Source of the DNA: Erwinia billingiae Eb661
GTDB lineage: Bacteria > Pseudomonadota > Gammaproteobacteria > Enterobacterales > Enterobacteriaceae
NCBI RefSeq assembly: GCF_000196615.1
Contig: NC_014306.1
Coordinates: 2,852,001 to 2,916,000 of the forward strand
Reading direction: 5' to 3'
DNA length: 64,000 nt
The notes beneath the pieces were generated by a model, which was not told the DNA's origin, did not search any database, and saw nothing but the letters and a program-made list of their open reading frames with translations. Each line of letters begins with the position of its first letter. The first letter of the stretch is position 1. Shown one piece after another: positions 28,728-39,009 of the stretch. The translations under genes and the position numbers were made by a program.

Positions 28728-29197
28728 CCGTTGCTCTCCTCAGTCAAATGGGTGGCTGCCTGATGGATCGCCGCGCGAATACGCGCATAGGTGGCACAGC
28801 GGCAGACGTTGCCGCTCATTGCGGCATCAATATCCGCATCGCTGGGATGGTGCTTTTGTGCCAGTAACGCCGTGGCTGACATAATCTGCCCGGACTGACA
28901 GTAACCACACTGCACCACATCCAGATCCACCCAGGCTTTCTGTACAATCTGACCGATGTTGCTGGCACCTATACCTTCAATGGTGGTGATGTGTTTATCT
29001 TTTGCTGCCGCCACGGTGGTCTGACAGGCCCGAACGGGAACGCCATCCAGATGTACGGTACAGGCACCGCACATGGCAATACCGCAGCCAAATTTGGTGC
29101 CGGTCAGGCCCGCTTCATCACGCAGGAACCACAGCAGAGGCATCTGTTCATCGTCGTCAAACGGCACGGACTTATTATTAATGGTTAATGTGGTCAT
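28724..29197 (-). CDS. (2Fe-2S) subunit, IorA-like
   Basis: A 157-residue small subunit of a xanthine-dehydrogenase-family enzyme. It has a plant-type [2Fe-2S] domain (GTKFGCGIAMCGACTVHLDG then AC) and an all-helical [2Fe-2S] domain (QCGYCQSGQIM and GNVCRCATYARIRAAI), as in the alpha subunit of isoquinoline 1-oxidoreductase. It has no export signal and probably rides out with the Tat-targeted large subunit. It begins two bases after the large subunit ends. Confidence 0.95.
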   Translation of the reverse strand: MTTLTINNKSVPFDDDEQMPLLWFLRDEAGLTGTKFGCGIAMCGACTVHLDGVPVRACQTTVAAAKDKHITTIEGIGASNIGQIVQKAWVDLDVVQCGYCQSGQIMSATALLAQKHHPSDADIDAAMSGNVCRCATYARIRAAIHQAATHLTEESNG

Positions 29198-29199
29198 GG

Positions 29200-31434
29200 T
29201 TATGCCTCAGATTGTTGCGCCGCCGATGGGCCAGTACGATGAAAAGGAAGACTTAAGCTGCTGCGTGGACGGCCTAAACGGGCAAGGGCATTGCCTACGG
29301 CGGGCGCGATGGTCGGCACACCCAGTTCACCGACGCCGCTTGGGGCTTCAGTGGAAGGAACGATGATCACTTCGATTTCGGGCATATCATTAATGCGCAG
29401 TGGACGGTAACTGTTGAAGTTAGATTGCTCGATGCGTCCCTCTTTCATTGAGATGTTGCCATAAAGCGTGATGCTCAGACCGTAACCAATCCCGCCTTCT
29501 ATCTGCGCCTTGATCACATCCGGATTTACCGCGATGCCGCAGTCGACGGCGCACCAGACCTTATGCACTTTTGGTACTCCGCCTGGGCCAATAGAGACTT
29601 CTGCGATCTGCGCCACGCGGGTGCCGAAGGCTTTCGCCACACCCACCCCACGCATTCGGCCGTCGGCCGCCGCAGGCCCGTTCCAGTTCGCCGCTTTGGC
29701 CACCGCACGCAGGACGCCCGCTTCGCGCGGCGCCTCCTGCATCAGGGCAAGCCGGCCCTCGACGGGATCCTGTCCGGTTTCCTGTAACAGCTGATCGATA
29801 AAGCTTTCGACGGCGTGCCCGGTGTGGGTACTGCCAACGGAACGCAGCGACGTGACGGGGATTTTGCTCGGGACAATGTGGGCATCGCAGCGGAAATGCG
29901 CAAAGGTGTAAGGCGTTTCTTTCGCGCCTTCCACCATGGTTCCGTCGACGCCCTCTTTCACCATCGCGGCAAAGGCGCTGTTGACGGTAAAGGACTGGCC
30001 AGCCACGGTATTGGTCCAGGCGACGATTTTGTTGTCTGTGATGGCCGCGCGAAAACGGTGCAGCATCATAGGGCGATACCAGCCGCCGGTCAGATCGTCC
30101 TCACGGGTGGAGATCAACTTAACGCCCTGCTTAGGCCCGATGGCTTTGGCAACAGCCGACAGATCCGCCGCCAGATCGGGACCCATCACCTTATTACCCA
30201 GATCGATCCGCCGCCCAAAACTGCCGCCGGCAAGAATGGTTTCGATATGCACCTTCTCGGGCGGAAGCTGGAAATAGTCGCAGAACTGTTTTTGATCGAG
30301 CGTTTGTATCTGGCAGCCATATTTGGCATTCACGCTGTCGCCATCCCAGTAGAGGTAGGCTGCCAGCGGCTCCATAGGAGCATGCGCAATCCAGGGAAAG
30401 GTGTATTCGGCTTCAATCACCTTGTCGGCTCCCTTCAGGGCTTCGTCAGGATTGCCCTTTTGCGCCGCCACCGCGCCAGGTGATTGCGCCTTTTCCCGGA
30501 ACTCGGCAAACATCGCCTCGCTACTGCGTTTTTCCGCAGCCGATTCATCCCACACCGTTTGCAGCTTTTCCCGCCCGCGAATGGCGGCCCAGGAAGAGCG
30601 CGCATACACCGCCACGCCGCTATCCGTTAATTTAACCGTCACCACGCCCGGAATTTTTAACGCCTCGCTGGCATCAAACGTCTGCAATTTTGCGCCAAAA
30701 TAAGGCGGTTTTTTTATCGTCACCGTCAGCATATCCTTCTCGTGGATATCCTGAGAAAAGTAGGCACTCCCGTTGGTTTTTGCCGGTGAATCGACGCGTG
30801 GCGTACCGCGAAGCTTGCCGATCAGGGTGAAATCTGTGGCGTCCTTAAGATGAACCTCCGCCAGCGCCGGCGCGGGAAGCGTTGAGGCCAGCTTCACAAA
30901 CTCGCCGAAACGCCCCGAGCGGGCGCTAATCGCGTGATGGATTACGCCACTCACCACGGTAATTTCTGCTACAGGCACGTTCCACTGCCGGGACGCTGCA
31001 CTGACCAGCATCATGCGGGCAATGGCACCCATCTGACGCATTTGTTGATAAGCATTGGCGACCGCGCTGGAGCCACCGGTCCCCTGAAGGCCCAATTTCA
31101 TATTCTTATAGACGTTGGTGTCTACCGGAGCGGCTATCACACGGACCATTGACCAGTCGGCATCCAGCTCTTCAGCAATCAGCGTCGCCATTCCGGTATA
31201 AATGCCCTGCCCCACTTCAGTGTGTTTGCTTAATACGATGACGATGTTGTCGGTGCCTATTTGCACAAAGGCATTGGCGGTGAAATGCTGAGTGGCAGCG
31301 TCAGAAGACGGCATTTCGCCCGTCAGACTCGCCGCTGCGCGGACGGCTTTTGCCGGTAACCAGGCACCAATAATTAATGCGCCTGCCCCCGCCATAAACC
31401 GACGTCTTGAAAACTGAATATCGGGAATATCCAT
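29200..31434 (-). CDS. Periplasmic molybdopterin-binding oxidoreductase subunit, IorB-like
   Basis: A 744-residue catalytic subunit of the single-chain xanthine dehydrogenase family. SRRRFMAGAGALIIGAWLPA is a twin-arginine signal. Cofactor motifs include GTGGSSAVANAYQQMRQMGA and GGSFGRRIDLGNKV, and the C-terminal GVGELGVPTIAPAVGNALAR carries the catalytic Glu. There is no FAD subunit in the cluster; a triheme cytochrome replaces it, so the enzyme is probably a membrane-linked aldehyde or N-heterocycle dehydrogenase. The ATG at 31434 is preferred (GGAG nine bases upstream) over 31449. Confidence 0.94.
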   Translation of the reverse strand: MDIPDIQFSRRRFMAGAGALIIGAWLPAKAVRAAASLTGEMPSSDAATQHFTANAFVQIGTDNIVIVLSKHTEVGQGIYTGMATLIAEELDADWSMVRVIAAPVDTNVYKNMKLGLQGTGGSSAVANAYQQMRQMGAIARMMLVSAASRQWNVPVAEITVVSGVIHHAISARSGRFGEFVKLASTLPAPALAEVHLKDATDFTLIGKLRGTPRVDSPAKTNGSAYFSQDIHEKDMLTVTIKKPPYFGAKLQTFDASEALKIPGVVTVKLTDSGVAVYARSSWAAIRGREKLQTVWDESAAEKRSSEAMFAEFREKAQSPGAVAAQKGNPDEALKGADKVIEAEYTFPWIAHAPMEPLAAYLYWDGDSVNAKYGCQIQTLDQKQFCDYFQLPPEKVHIETILAGGSFGRRIDLGNKVMGPDLAADLSAVAKAIGPKQGVKLISTREDDLTGGWYRPMMLHRFRAAITDNKIVAWTNTVAGQSFTVNSAFAAMVKEGVDGTMVEGAKETPYTFAHFRCDAHIVPSKIPVTSLRSVGSTHTGHAVESFIDQLLQETGQDPVEGRLALMQEAPREAGVLRAVAKAANWNGPAAADGRMRGVGVAKAFGTRVAQIAEVSIGPGGVPKVHKVWCAVDCGIAVNPDVIKAQIEGGIGYGLSITLYGNISMKEGRIEQSNFNSYRPLRINDMPEIEVIIVPSTEAPSGVGELGVPTIAPAVGNALARLGRPRSSLSLPFHRTGPSAAQQSEA

Positions 31435-31562
31435 TGCACCATGCTCCACAAAGAAAAAGAGTGTTAAACGTCGTTATGTTTTTATTTTTTAGCGGTAATC
31501 CCACGGACCTTTAAAATTACCATGCCGCCGGCCGTTGAATAATAGCCGCCCGACGATAAGGG

Positions 31563-32894
31563 TTATGAGCCAGATTGATTAATCAGCTGCATTTTTTTCT
31601 GCCGTTTCCCCAACCATAACCCGAGAAAAAACCAGATAACTGATAAGGGTATAGCTACCACGGCGATCCCCGTCAAACCTAACCCGGCGACCAGCAGTCC
31701 GGCATAGCTCCAGGCCGCAACCTGATCGCCGGCGCGGTAAACCACGGTGTCGATAAAGTTTTTGGTTTTATAGCGGTCCTCGCGTGAAACCGCGGTGAAA
31801 AGCACTTCCCTTGCAGGACGCGTCAGAGCGTAATTGCTGACGCTGCGGATCACCTGAAAAGCAATAAACACGCCGATTCCGGGAAAGGCGGCTAACCCTG
31901 CAAAACCTAATACACTTAATAGCGGCATCATGCACAGGGTGAACGCCACGCCAATCCAGGCCATGATTCGCCCAGTCAAAAAGAGTTGGATCCCAAGCGT
32001 GATGCCATTTATCCACAGATTAATATCAGCAAAGAAAGCGGTACGTGACGCACTATCCGCAAAGTTCTCTGCAGCGATGCTGGCCTGTTGAAAATAGAGC
32101 ACCGTTGAGGTGATGGAGTAACACAGAATGAATATCGCGATCCCCAGCAAATACGGTGAACGGAAAGTGTGTACGATGCCGGTAAACAGCCCGCCACCTG
32201 GCGGCCGGTGTGATTCAGCCTGCTCGTGAGGACCTTTAAACGCATCACTGATGACGGACAGTCTGCGTGCTGCCAGCAAAGCAAACTCCAGAAGGAGGAT
32301 TGACCCCGTCATCAGCCCGTTTTGCCCGATGCTTTCGACCAGCCCGGAGGTCAGCGCCGAACCGGCGATGCCCCCGACCGTGGCCCCCGACGCCAGAAAC
32401 GCAAACAGTCGCTTGGCTTGTTCTGCGCTAAAGACATCCACCACGAATGACCAAAAGACTGAAATCACAAACAGATTAAAGACTGAGACCCAGATAAAGA
32501 AAGCGCGACCGATCCAGATCCGTTGTTCCGGGGTCGCAATGGTCAGCAGGAGTATAAACACCACCAGGTTCAGCATAAAAAAGCGATAGTTAATGGCAAT
32601 AAACCTTTCCCGTGGCCAGCGCCGCACACTCCAGGCAAATAACGGATTCATGACGGTCATGGCAACCAGCGTACCGGTAAACAGCCAGGGAAGGTTTTTT
32701 ACCCCGCCGGCCACGCCCAGCTCTTCACGAATCGGCCTTAACATGTAGTAAGCGAGAAAAAGGGAAAATATATACAGCCATGACCAGAGTAATGCGCGGC
32801 CTTCACCGGGCTTAATGCGGACAATATTTCTGAGAAAAAGCCGCCATTTATCCCCCCGCATCGCGCCCGCGGGTTTTAATATTGATGATGCCAT
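31563..32894 (-). CDS. MFS protein related to NTP/NDP exchange (ATP/ADP translocase-like) transporters
   Basis: A 443-residue, roughly 12-TM protein. YYMLRPIREELGVAGG and RLFAFLASGATVGGIAGS resemble the group annotated as NTP/NDP exchange transporters, distant relatives of rickettsial and plastid ATP/ADP translocases, though free-living bacteria carry many without shown nucleotide transport. Start uncertain: ATG at 32894, with GAGG about 12 bases upstream, or 32930. It lies 129 bases upstream of the molybdoenzyme operon in the same direction. Function not assigned. Confidence 0.8.
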   Translation of the reverse strand: MASSILKPAGAMRGDKWRLFLRNIVRIKPGEGRALLWSWLYIFSLFLAYYMLRPIREELGVAGGVKNLPWLFTGTLVAMTVMNPLFAWSVRRWPRERFIAINYRFFMLNLVVFILLLTIATPEQRIWIGRAFFIWVSVFNLFVISVFWSFVVDVFSAEQAKRLFAFLASGATVGGIAGSALTSGLVESIGQNGLMTGSILLLEFALLAARRLSVISDAFKGPHEQAESHRPPGGGLFTGIVHTFRSPYLLGIAIFILCYSITSTVLYFQQASIAAENFADSASRTAFFADINLWINGITLGIQLFLTGRIMAWIGVAFTLCMMPLLSVLGFAGLAAFPGIGVFIAFQVIRSVSNYALTRPAREVLFTAVSREDRYKTKNFIDTVVYRAGDQVAAWSYAGLLVAGLGLTGIAVVAIPLSVIWFFLGLWLGKRQKKMQLINQSGS

Positions 32895-32998
32895 AGCGAT
32901 AGTGTTCCTCACCGTGAGGCCGGGACCCACAGAAAATAATCGTCGGAGTTGAGGGCAATGATTTATTGCCCTGAGAGGAAAATAACTACGGCTTGTTG

Positions 32999-33925
32999 TT
33001 AATAACGATCGCGAAAGGTATTCAGATCCTGGACAACCGATTCAGGCTCTGCAGACAAGGGCAAATTATCCCGGTCATTAATCGCATCGACCTGAGTGGC
33101 CGGATCGGCAGGCAACGCCGCAAAGAGAGGATCGAGGTCCGTCTGGGCCGGCCCCTTTTCCGCAACTAATTCAAAAGTTTTATGGTCTGCCGGTGCGGAG
33201 GTCAGTGAGGCAACCAGTACCTGGGCAATCTGACTGCGCGATATCACGCCATCGGACGGCGAGCCTGTCCAGTGCGTATCGCCCTGACGCAAAACCAGCT
33301 GGTGCTGATCGCTGTCGTTATAATCAAACCAACCGGGACGGACGATGGTGTAAGGCAATCCACTGGCGCGAACTAACCGTTCTCCACGACGTTTCCAGTC
33401 ATGTCCAATACTGGGTTTGGTGACACCCACAGCGGTCATCAATGCGATCCTGGCGGGCGCGTTAAGCACGCTCAGGATATTACGCACGGCGCCATAATTA
33501 ACCTGTTCGGCACCTTGCGGGTCGTTGCCGCTAATGCCATGCGTGAAGACGATCGCCGTTACGCCATCAACCGCTTGATGCAGGGTATCCGGCCGGGTTA
33601 GTTCACCGACGATGACCTTCACTCCGTCAGGAAACAGTCTGGCCTGCTTTGGGTCTCTTACCAGCGCGCGGGTTTCATATCCCCTGCGGAAGGCTTCAGC
33701 AACAACGGGCTGACCGATGCTGCCGCTGGCGCCGACCACCAGTACCACGGTTTTTTCGGTATTCAACGTGTGATCCTTTGTTGCATCAGGTGGATTCTCA
33801 GCCCGACTCTCCAACAGTGTGTTGTCACGCGGTGTGGGCGTGGCGGCTGAAACAGTGCTCACAATCAAAGAGGGGCCTGGCATTATCATCAGCAGCATCA
33901 GTACATTCTTAATGAAAATATTCAT
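32999..33925 (-). CDS. NmrA-like atypical SDR with N-terminal export signal
   Basis: A 308-residue NAD(P)-binding protein. From the ATG at 33925, MNIFIKNVLMLLMIMPGPSL and the following residues to about 28 look like a cleavable signal peptide, then a linker, then an atypical short-chain dehydrogenase domain with VVLVVGASGSIGQPVVAEAF and VIVGELTRPDTLHQAV. NAD(P)H is normally cytosolic, so the export signal is odd; a membrane-anchored cytosolic orientation or a wrong start are alternatives. Upstream lies a 34-base inverted repeat. Confidence 0.82.
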   Translation of the reverse strand: MNIFIKNVLMLLMIMPGPSLIVSTVSAATPTPRDNTLLESRAENPPDATKDHTLNTEKTVVLVVGASGSIGQPVVAEAFRRGYETRALVRDPKQARLFPDGVKVIVGELTRPDTLHQAVDGVTAIVFTHGISGNDPQGAEQVNYGAVRNILSVLNAPARIALMTAVGVTKPSIGHDWKRRGERLVRASGLPYTIVRPGWFDYNDSDQHQLVLRQGDTHWTGSPSDGVISRSQIAQVLVASLTSAPADHKTFELVAEKGPAQTDLDPLFAALPADPATQVDAINDRDNLPLSAEPESVVQDLNTFRDRY

Positions 33926-34011
33926 ATCGCTCTCGTTGAGAAGGCAAATACTCGCCAGAAAAAACACGATGAATATTAACGATTCAAGCCTGTCGCAGAG
34001 CTGACTGAAAC

Positions 34012-34045
34012 ATAACAATCCTGTCAGCAATGACAGGACTGTTAT
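34012..34045. promoter_or_regulatory. Extended inverted repeat upstream of the exported SDR gene
   Basis: Nested arms ATAACA...TGTTAT and CCTGTCA-GCAA-TGACAGG form a 34-base dyad about 90 bases before the start at 33925. The CTGTCA/TGACAG units echo the CusR-type sites but in inverted order. Confidence 0.55.
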
Positions 34046-34094
34046 CTGAGATTGATTTAATAAGGGAGGTAAATATTACCGTCAGTTGAGCAAA

Positions 34095-34114
34095 GTATCA
34101 GTCACGACTGATAC
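34095..34114. repeat. Perfect inverted repeat between SDR and cupin genes
   Basis: GTATCAGT-CACG-ACTGATAC, flanked by AAA and CTTTTT. It may terminate the cupin transcript on the minus strand or serve as a regulator site; its T run is on the plus side, where no gene lies upstream. Confidence 0.5.
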
Positions 34115-34166
34115 CTTTTTCAGCTGTTCGATTTAATTTGATGGTGCCCGTGCCTGGCTTAAATCG

Positions 34167-34565
34167 TTATTTTTTGTATTGCTCGTCGGTCACTTTTTCC
34201 AGCCATTCTACCGGGCTGCCATTCAGTGATTCGGCAATCGCAATGTGGGTCATGGCGTTATCTGGCGTGGCGCCATGCCAGTGTTTCACGCCTTCGGGAA
34301 TGAAAATGATGTCACCCTGATTCATCACCACGGTGTCTTCCCCTTCACACTGGATCCAGCCCTGACCGTGGGTGACGATCAGCGTTTGACCGAGTGGATG
34401 CGTGTGCCAGGCAGTGCGTGCACCCGGTTCAAAAGTCACGGTTGCACCGCCAACGCGCGCGGATTCTGTGCCACTGAACGGTGCATCAATGCGAACCGTG
34501 CCGGTAAAATACTGCTCCGGGCCTTTGTTAGACGGCACTGAGCCGTTAGGGATAATTTTCAACAT
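34167..34565 (-). CDS. Cupin domain protein
   Basis: A 132-residue single-domain cupin. Metal-binding motif 1 is GARTAWHTHPLGQTLIVTHG (His, His, Gln in place of a later His), and motif 2 is PEGVKHWHGATPDNAM with His. Proteins of this type are often annotated as (R)-mandelonitrile lyase-like cupins and frequently neighbour carboxymuconolactone decarboxylase genes, two of which are in this window. The ATG at 34565 fits the family better than 34583. Enzymatic role not established. Confidence 0.88.
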   Translation of the reverse strand: MLKIIPNGSVPSNKGPEQYFTGTVRIDAPFSGTESARVGGATVTFEPGARTAWHTHPLGQTLIVTHGQGWIQCEGEDTVVMNQGDIIFIPEGVKHWHGATPDNAMTHIAIAESLNGSPVEWLEKVTDEQYKK

Positions 34566-34670
34566 GCGACGTTCCTTATTCAATGTGTATAGCGTTCAAT
34601 GACTGTAGCAAACCTGCGGCGTGACGATTAGAGTCAATAATCGAAAAGCACCTATGAGTAAAATTCATAG

Positions 34671-37600
34671 TTACTCGTCATCATCTTCATCATGCTTTTT
34701 CCCACCAAACCGGTTGCGTACCACAACAAAGAATACCGGTACAAAGTAGACCGCCAGCAGCGTTGCCGCGACCATACCGCCGATGACGCCAGTCCCTACC
34801 GCATTCTGTGCACCCGAACCGGCACCGGAACTTAATGCCAGTGGCAGAACACCCAGGATGAAGGCCAGAGAGGTCATCAGGATTGGCCTCAAACGCATAC
34901 GCGCGGCTTCAAGCGTCGCTTCGACCACACCCTTACCTTCTATCTCAATCTGATCCCTGGCAAATTCCACAATCAAAATGGCATTCTTGGCGGCTAAACC
35001 GATGGTGGTCAGTAAGCCTACAACAAAGTACACATCATTATTCAAGCCACGCAGCAGGGTGGCGACCAGCGCACCAAATACCCCCAATGGCACCACCAGC
35101 ATCACCGAGAACGGTATCGCCCAGCTTTCATACAGCGCTGCAAGACACAGGAATACCACGATAAGCGAGATTGCATACAGTGCCGGGGCCTGATCGCCGC
35201 TCATGCGTTCCTGATAAGACATGCCCGTCCAGTCATAACCGATACCCGATGGCAACTGACCTGCCAGTTGCTGCATCAGGGCCATGGCTTCACCGGAACT
35301 TTTCCCCTCTGCGGGTTGCCCTAAAATCTCCAGCGATGACAGCCCGTTATAGCGCTCCAGACGCGGGGATCCATAGGCCCATTCAGCCGTTGAGAAGCTG
35401 GCAAAGGGCACCATCTTGTTGTTGCTGGCACGGACATACCAGTTATTAAGATCTTCCGGCATCATGCGGTAAGGCGCATCGCTCATCACATAGACTTTCT
35501 TCACCCTGCCGTGGTCAACAAAGTCGTTCACGTAGCTGCCACCCCATGCGCTGCTGAGCGTGGTGTTGATATCCGCCAGATCCACGCCCAGCGCCGTGGC
35601 CTTTTCCTGGTCGATATTCAGTTTGTACTGGGGACTGTCATCCATCCCATTGGGACGAACGGCGGCCAGAACATCCGGATGTTGACGCGCTAAATCCAGC
35701 AGCTTATTGCGGGCTTCGATCAGCTTGTCATGGCCGAGGCCGCCTTTATCAATCAATTCAAAGTCAAAACCTGTGGCATTACCCAACGCAATGATCGGTG
35801 GCAGGTTAAAGGCGACGACATTGCCGTCCATGATTTTACTGAACGTTTTTGCCGCACGGCTCACGATACCGTCGACCTTATTCTCGTCACCGCCACGCTG
35901 CGACCAGTCCTTAAGCCCGATAAACGCGATGCCGACGTTCTGACCACGTCCGGCAAATCCAAAGCCATTCACCGTCAGCACGTTCTCAACGTTGTTTTTC
36001 TCGTCGCTCAGGTAGTAATCATTAACCTGATCCAGCACGGCTTGCGTACGTTCCTGGGTCGCACCGGCAGGCAAGAGCGCCTGGGTAGCCAGCACGCCCT
36101 GATCTTCAGAGGGTAAAAATGATGTCGGTAGCCGCACGAATAAAACGGCCATGCCGGCGACTATCACCGCGTAAATCACCAGGTATCGCCCACTACGTTG
36201 CAGCATCCGCGCAACGGAATGGGTGTAATGATCGGTGCTTTGATCAAATTTGCGGTTAAACCAGCCAAACAGCCCGCGCTGCTGACCGTGCGTGCCGGGT
36301 TTTACCGGCTTCAGGATCGTCACACAGAGTGCAGGCGTGAGGATCAGGGCAACCAGCACGGACAGTGCCATCGCGGAAACAATGGTGATTGAGAACTGGC
36401 GATAGATGACGCCGGTACTGCCGCCAAAGAAGGCCATCGGGACGAACACCGCTGAGAGCACCAGAGCAATACCGACTAACGCGCCCTGGATCTGCTCCAT
36501 GGATTTACGCGTGGCCGCCTTAGGCTTAAGGCCTTCCTCTGCCATTATCCGTTCAACGTTTTCCACCACGACTATCGCATCATCCACCAGCAGTCCTATC
36601 GCCAGCACCATACCGAACATGGTTAAGGTATTTATCGAATAGCCAAAAACATTCAGGATGCCAAATGTGCCAAGCAGTACCACCGGAACGGCAATCGTCG
36701 GGATTAAGGTTGCCCGGAAGCTCTGCAGGAACAGATACATCACCAGGAACACCAGCACGATGGCTTCAAGCAGCGTTTTCACAACTTCATGAATTGAAAT
36801 GCTGATAAACGGCGTGGTGTCGTAAGGATAAACCACCCGCAGACCCTGCGGAAAATAGGGCTTAAGTTCATCTATCTGAGCCCGAATCGCTTTTGCTGTA
36901 TCCAGCGCATTTGCGCCGGTGGCCAACTGGATACCTAATGCGGAAGCCGGTTTACCATTGATTTTGACCACAAAGTTATAGTTTTCTCCCCCGCGCTCAA
37001 TACGTGAAACGTCATGGAGCCTGACCTGCGAGCCATCACTGTTCACTTTCAGCAGGATGTTGCCGAATTCTTCTGGCGAGGTCAGACGGGTTTGAGCGAT
37101 GATCGACGCATTCAGCTGTTGTCCTTTGACCGGCGGTGCGCCACCGAGCTGTCCTGCGGCCACCTGCGCATTCTGCGTCTCTATCATATTGATGACATCG
37201 ACAGGCGTGAGCTGATAATTGTTCAGCTTATTGGGGTCGAGCCAGACACGCATCGCATACTGCGAGCCAAACCGTGTGGTATCCCCCACACCATTGATAC
37301 GGCTGATGGGATCTTTCAGGTTTGCCGCCACGTAGTCAGCAATATCTTCCATGCTCATTTTGCCGGAATCATCGACAAAACCGGGAACAAGGAAGAAGAC
37401 GCTGGATGATTTACGAACCGTTATCCCTTGCTGCTGAACTTCCTGCGGCAGAAGCGGCGTCGCCAGCTGAAGTTTGTTCTGAACCTGCACCTGCGCAATA
37501 TCCGCATCGGTACCATTCTGGAACGACAGCGTAAGCTGCAACGTGCCGGAGGAATCACTGGTGGATGACATATACATCAACCCATCCAGCCCACTCATAT

Positions 37601-37802
37601 TTTGTTCAATAACCTGCGTGACGCTGTTTTGGAGCGTGGTGGCATCAGCGCCAGGATAGGTGGCACGGACCTGGACGGCAGTTGGCGCCACATCGGGGTA
37701 TTGCTCGACGGGCAGTTTCAGGATTGAAATCCCACCGGCCAGCATGACAATGATTGCCAGCACCCAGGCAAAAATTGGCCGGTTGATAAAGAATTTAGAC
37801 AT
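34671..37802 (-). CDS. RND efflux pump inner-membrane transporter, AcrB family
   Basis: A 1043-residue HAE1-type RND pump. It has [20 protein letters not shown] as TM1, the proton-relay Asp pair in [20 protein letters not shown] in TM4, two large periplasmic porter/docking loops, and a conserved second half with [14 protein letters not shown] for the TM10 lysine. The charged tail [11 protein letters not shown] is short. Overlaps the membrane-fusion protein stop by one base (TGATG). No outer-membrane channel is nearby, so it probably uses TolC. AcrB paralogue rather than necessarily the main pump. Confidence 0.96.
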   Translation of the reverse strand: MSKFFINRPIFAWVLAIIVMLAGGISILKLPVEQYPDVAPTAVQVRATYPGADATTLQNSVTQVIEQNMSGLDGLMYMSSTSDSSGTLQLTLSFQNGTDADIAQVQVQNKLQLATPLLPQEVQQQGITVRKSSSVFFLVPGFVDDSGKMSMEDIADYVAANLKDPISRINGVGDTTRFGSQYAMRVWLDPNKLNNYQLTPVDVINMIETQNAQVAAGQLGGAPPVKGQQLNASIIAQTRLTSPEEFGNILLKVNSDGSQVRLHDVSRIERGGENYNFVVKINGKPASALGIQLATGANALDTAKAIRAQIDELKPYFPQGLRVVYPYDTTPFISISIHEVVKTLLEAIVLVFLVMYLFLQSFRATLIPTIAVPVVLLGTFGILNVFGYSINTLTMFGMVLAIGLLVDDAIVVVENVERIMAEEGLKPKAATRKSMEQIQGALVGIALVLSAVFVPMAFFGGSTGVIYRQFSITIVSAMALSVLVALILTPALCVTILKPVKPGTHGQQRGLFGWFNRKFDQSTDHYTHSVARMLQRSGRYLVIYAVIVAGMAVLFVRLPTSFLPSEDQGVLATQALLPAGATQERTQAVLDQVNDYYLSDEKNNVENVLTVNGFGFAGRGQNVGIAFIGLKDWSQRGGDENKVDGIVSRAAKTFSKIMDGNVVAFNLPPIIALGNATGFDFELIDKGGLGHDKLIEARNKLLDLARQHPDVLAAVRPNGMDDSPQYKLNIDQEKATALGVDLADINTTLSSAWGGSYVNDFVDHGRVKKVYVMSDAPYRMMPEDLNNWYVRASNNKMVPFASFSTAEWAYGSPRLERYNGLSSLEILGQPAEGKSSGEAMALMQQLAGQLPSGIGYDWTGMSYQERMSGDQAPALYAISLIVVFLCLAALYESWAIPFSVMLVVPLGVFGALVATLLRGLNNDVYFVVGLLTTIGLAAKNAILIVEFARDQIEIEGKGVVEATLEAARMRLRPILMTSLAFILGVLPLALSSGAGSGAQNAVGTGVIGGMVAATLLAVYFVPVFFVVVRNRFGGKKHDEDDDE

Positions 37803-38974
37803 CAGTCAGCGGTTCCAGTGGATGAGGATGAGGAATCGGTCGTGGAAATGGGATGAACGGTCATACCTGGCTGCGCACGCTGCACGCCCGAGATAATGAC
37901 CCGTTCACCCAGTTGCAGGCCACCTGTTACGCGCCATTTGTCGCCTTCCGTGGATGACACGCTGATGCTGCGGATTTCAACTTTGTTATCGCTACCCACG
38001 ACCATCGCCGTGGCGTTGCCGCGTGGCGTGCGCGTCACGGCCTGTTGTGGGATCAGCAAGGCCTGTGGGTCAGTGCCTTCTTCCAGCCGGGCACGAACAA
38101 ACATCCCTGGCAGTAAGGCATGATCGGGATTGGGCACGACAGCCCTGAGCGTGATTGACCCGGTAGTTTGGTCGACGGTGACATCTGAGAAAGCCAGCGT
38201 CCCTTTGTGCGGATAAACCGATCCATCCCCCAGCACCACACTGACCAGCGCTTTGCCCGCATTTTGGCGTAACTGACCCGACGCCAGGTCACGTTGTAAA
38301 CGAAGAAAATCCTGGCTTGACTGCGTCACGTCTACATAGAGGGGATCAAGCTGCTGAACGGTAGCAAGTGCATCACTTTGCCCGTTCTGAACCAGTGCCC
38401 CTTCAGTGACGGATGAGCGACCAATACGCCCGCTTATTGGGGAAGAAACGGTGCTCCAGCTTAAATCAATCTGTGCCGATTGTTCCGCTGCCTTAGCGGC
38501 TTCAACCGCTGCCCGGGTTTGTGCCGCCGTCGCTTCGGCCTGATCAACATCCTGTCTGCTGATGTACTGCGTACCTGCAAGCGCGCGGTAACGTTTAACC
38601 GTCACCTGTGCCATACGCGCGTTAGCCTCAGCCTCGGATACTGCGGCTCTGGCATTGTTATAGCTGGCGCGAAAAGGAGCAGGATCGATTTGATAAAGCG
38701 GTTGGTCAGCAACGACATCGCTTCCCTCTGTGAAAGCACGCTTCAGGATGATGCCTGAAACCTGAGGCCTGACTTCAGCCACCCGAAATGCCGAAGTCCG
38801 GCCCGGCAGCTCCGTAGTGATGGCAAGAGGTTGGGTTGCAAGCGTTGCGACCTTCACCTCAGGTGCTGCCTGTGCCTGAGCGGATTTCCCTGTAGAATTA
38901 TCACACCCGGTCAAATTTAAAATTACTAGCGCGCACAGCAAAGCCACTGGCTTAATTGCCACGTTATTTGGCAT
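37802..38974 (-). CDS. RND efflux periplasmic adaptor lipoprotein, AcrA family
   Basis: A 390-residue membrane-fusion protein. The signal ends in a lipobox, LNLTGC at residues 19-24, so it is a lipoprotein. The lipoyl halves flank an alpha-hairpin (about 95-165): [20 protein letters not shown] and [18 protein letters not shown]; the beta-barrel and a C-terminal membrane-proximal domain follow, ending in a Ser/Thr-rich tail. GGGAG precedes the ATG. It lies 35 bases downstream of the AraC-type gene and directly upstream of the pump gene. Confidence 0.95.
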   Translation of the reverse strand: MPNNVAIKPVALLCALVILNLTGCDNSTGKSAQAQAAPEVKVATLATQPLAITTELPGRTSAFRVAEVRPQVSGIILKRAFTEGSDVVADQPLYQIDPAPFRASYNNARAAVSEAEANARMAQVTVKRYRALAGTQYISRQDVDQAEATAAQTRAAVEAAKAAEQSAQIDLSWSTVSSPISGRIGRSSVTEGALVQNGQSDALATVQQLDPLYVDVTQSSQDFLRLQRDLASGQLRQNAGKALVSVVLGDGSVYPHKGTLAFSDVTVDQTTGSITLRAVVPNPDHALLPGMFVRARLEEGTDPQALLIPQQAVTRTPRGNATAMVVGSDNKVEIRSISVSSTEGDKWRVTGGLQLGERVIISGVQRAQPGMTVHPISTTDSSSSSTGTAD

Positions 38975-39009
38975 TATTTTTTCTCCCGGAAACCGGTAAT
39001 GACGACGTA

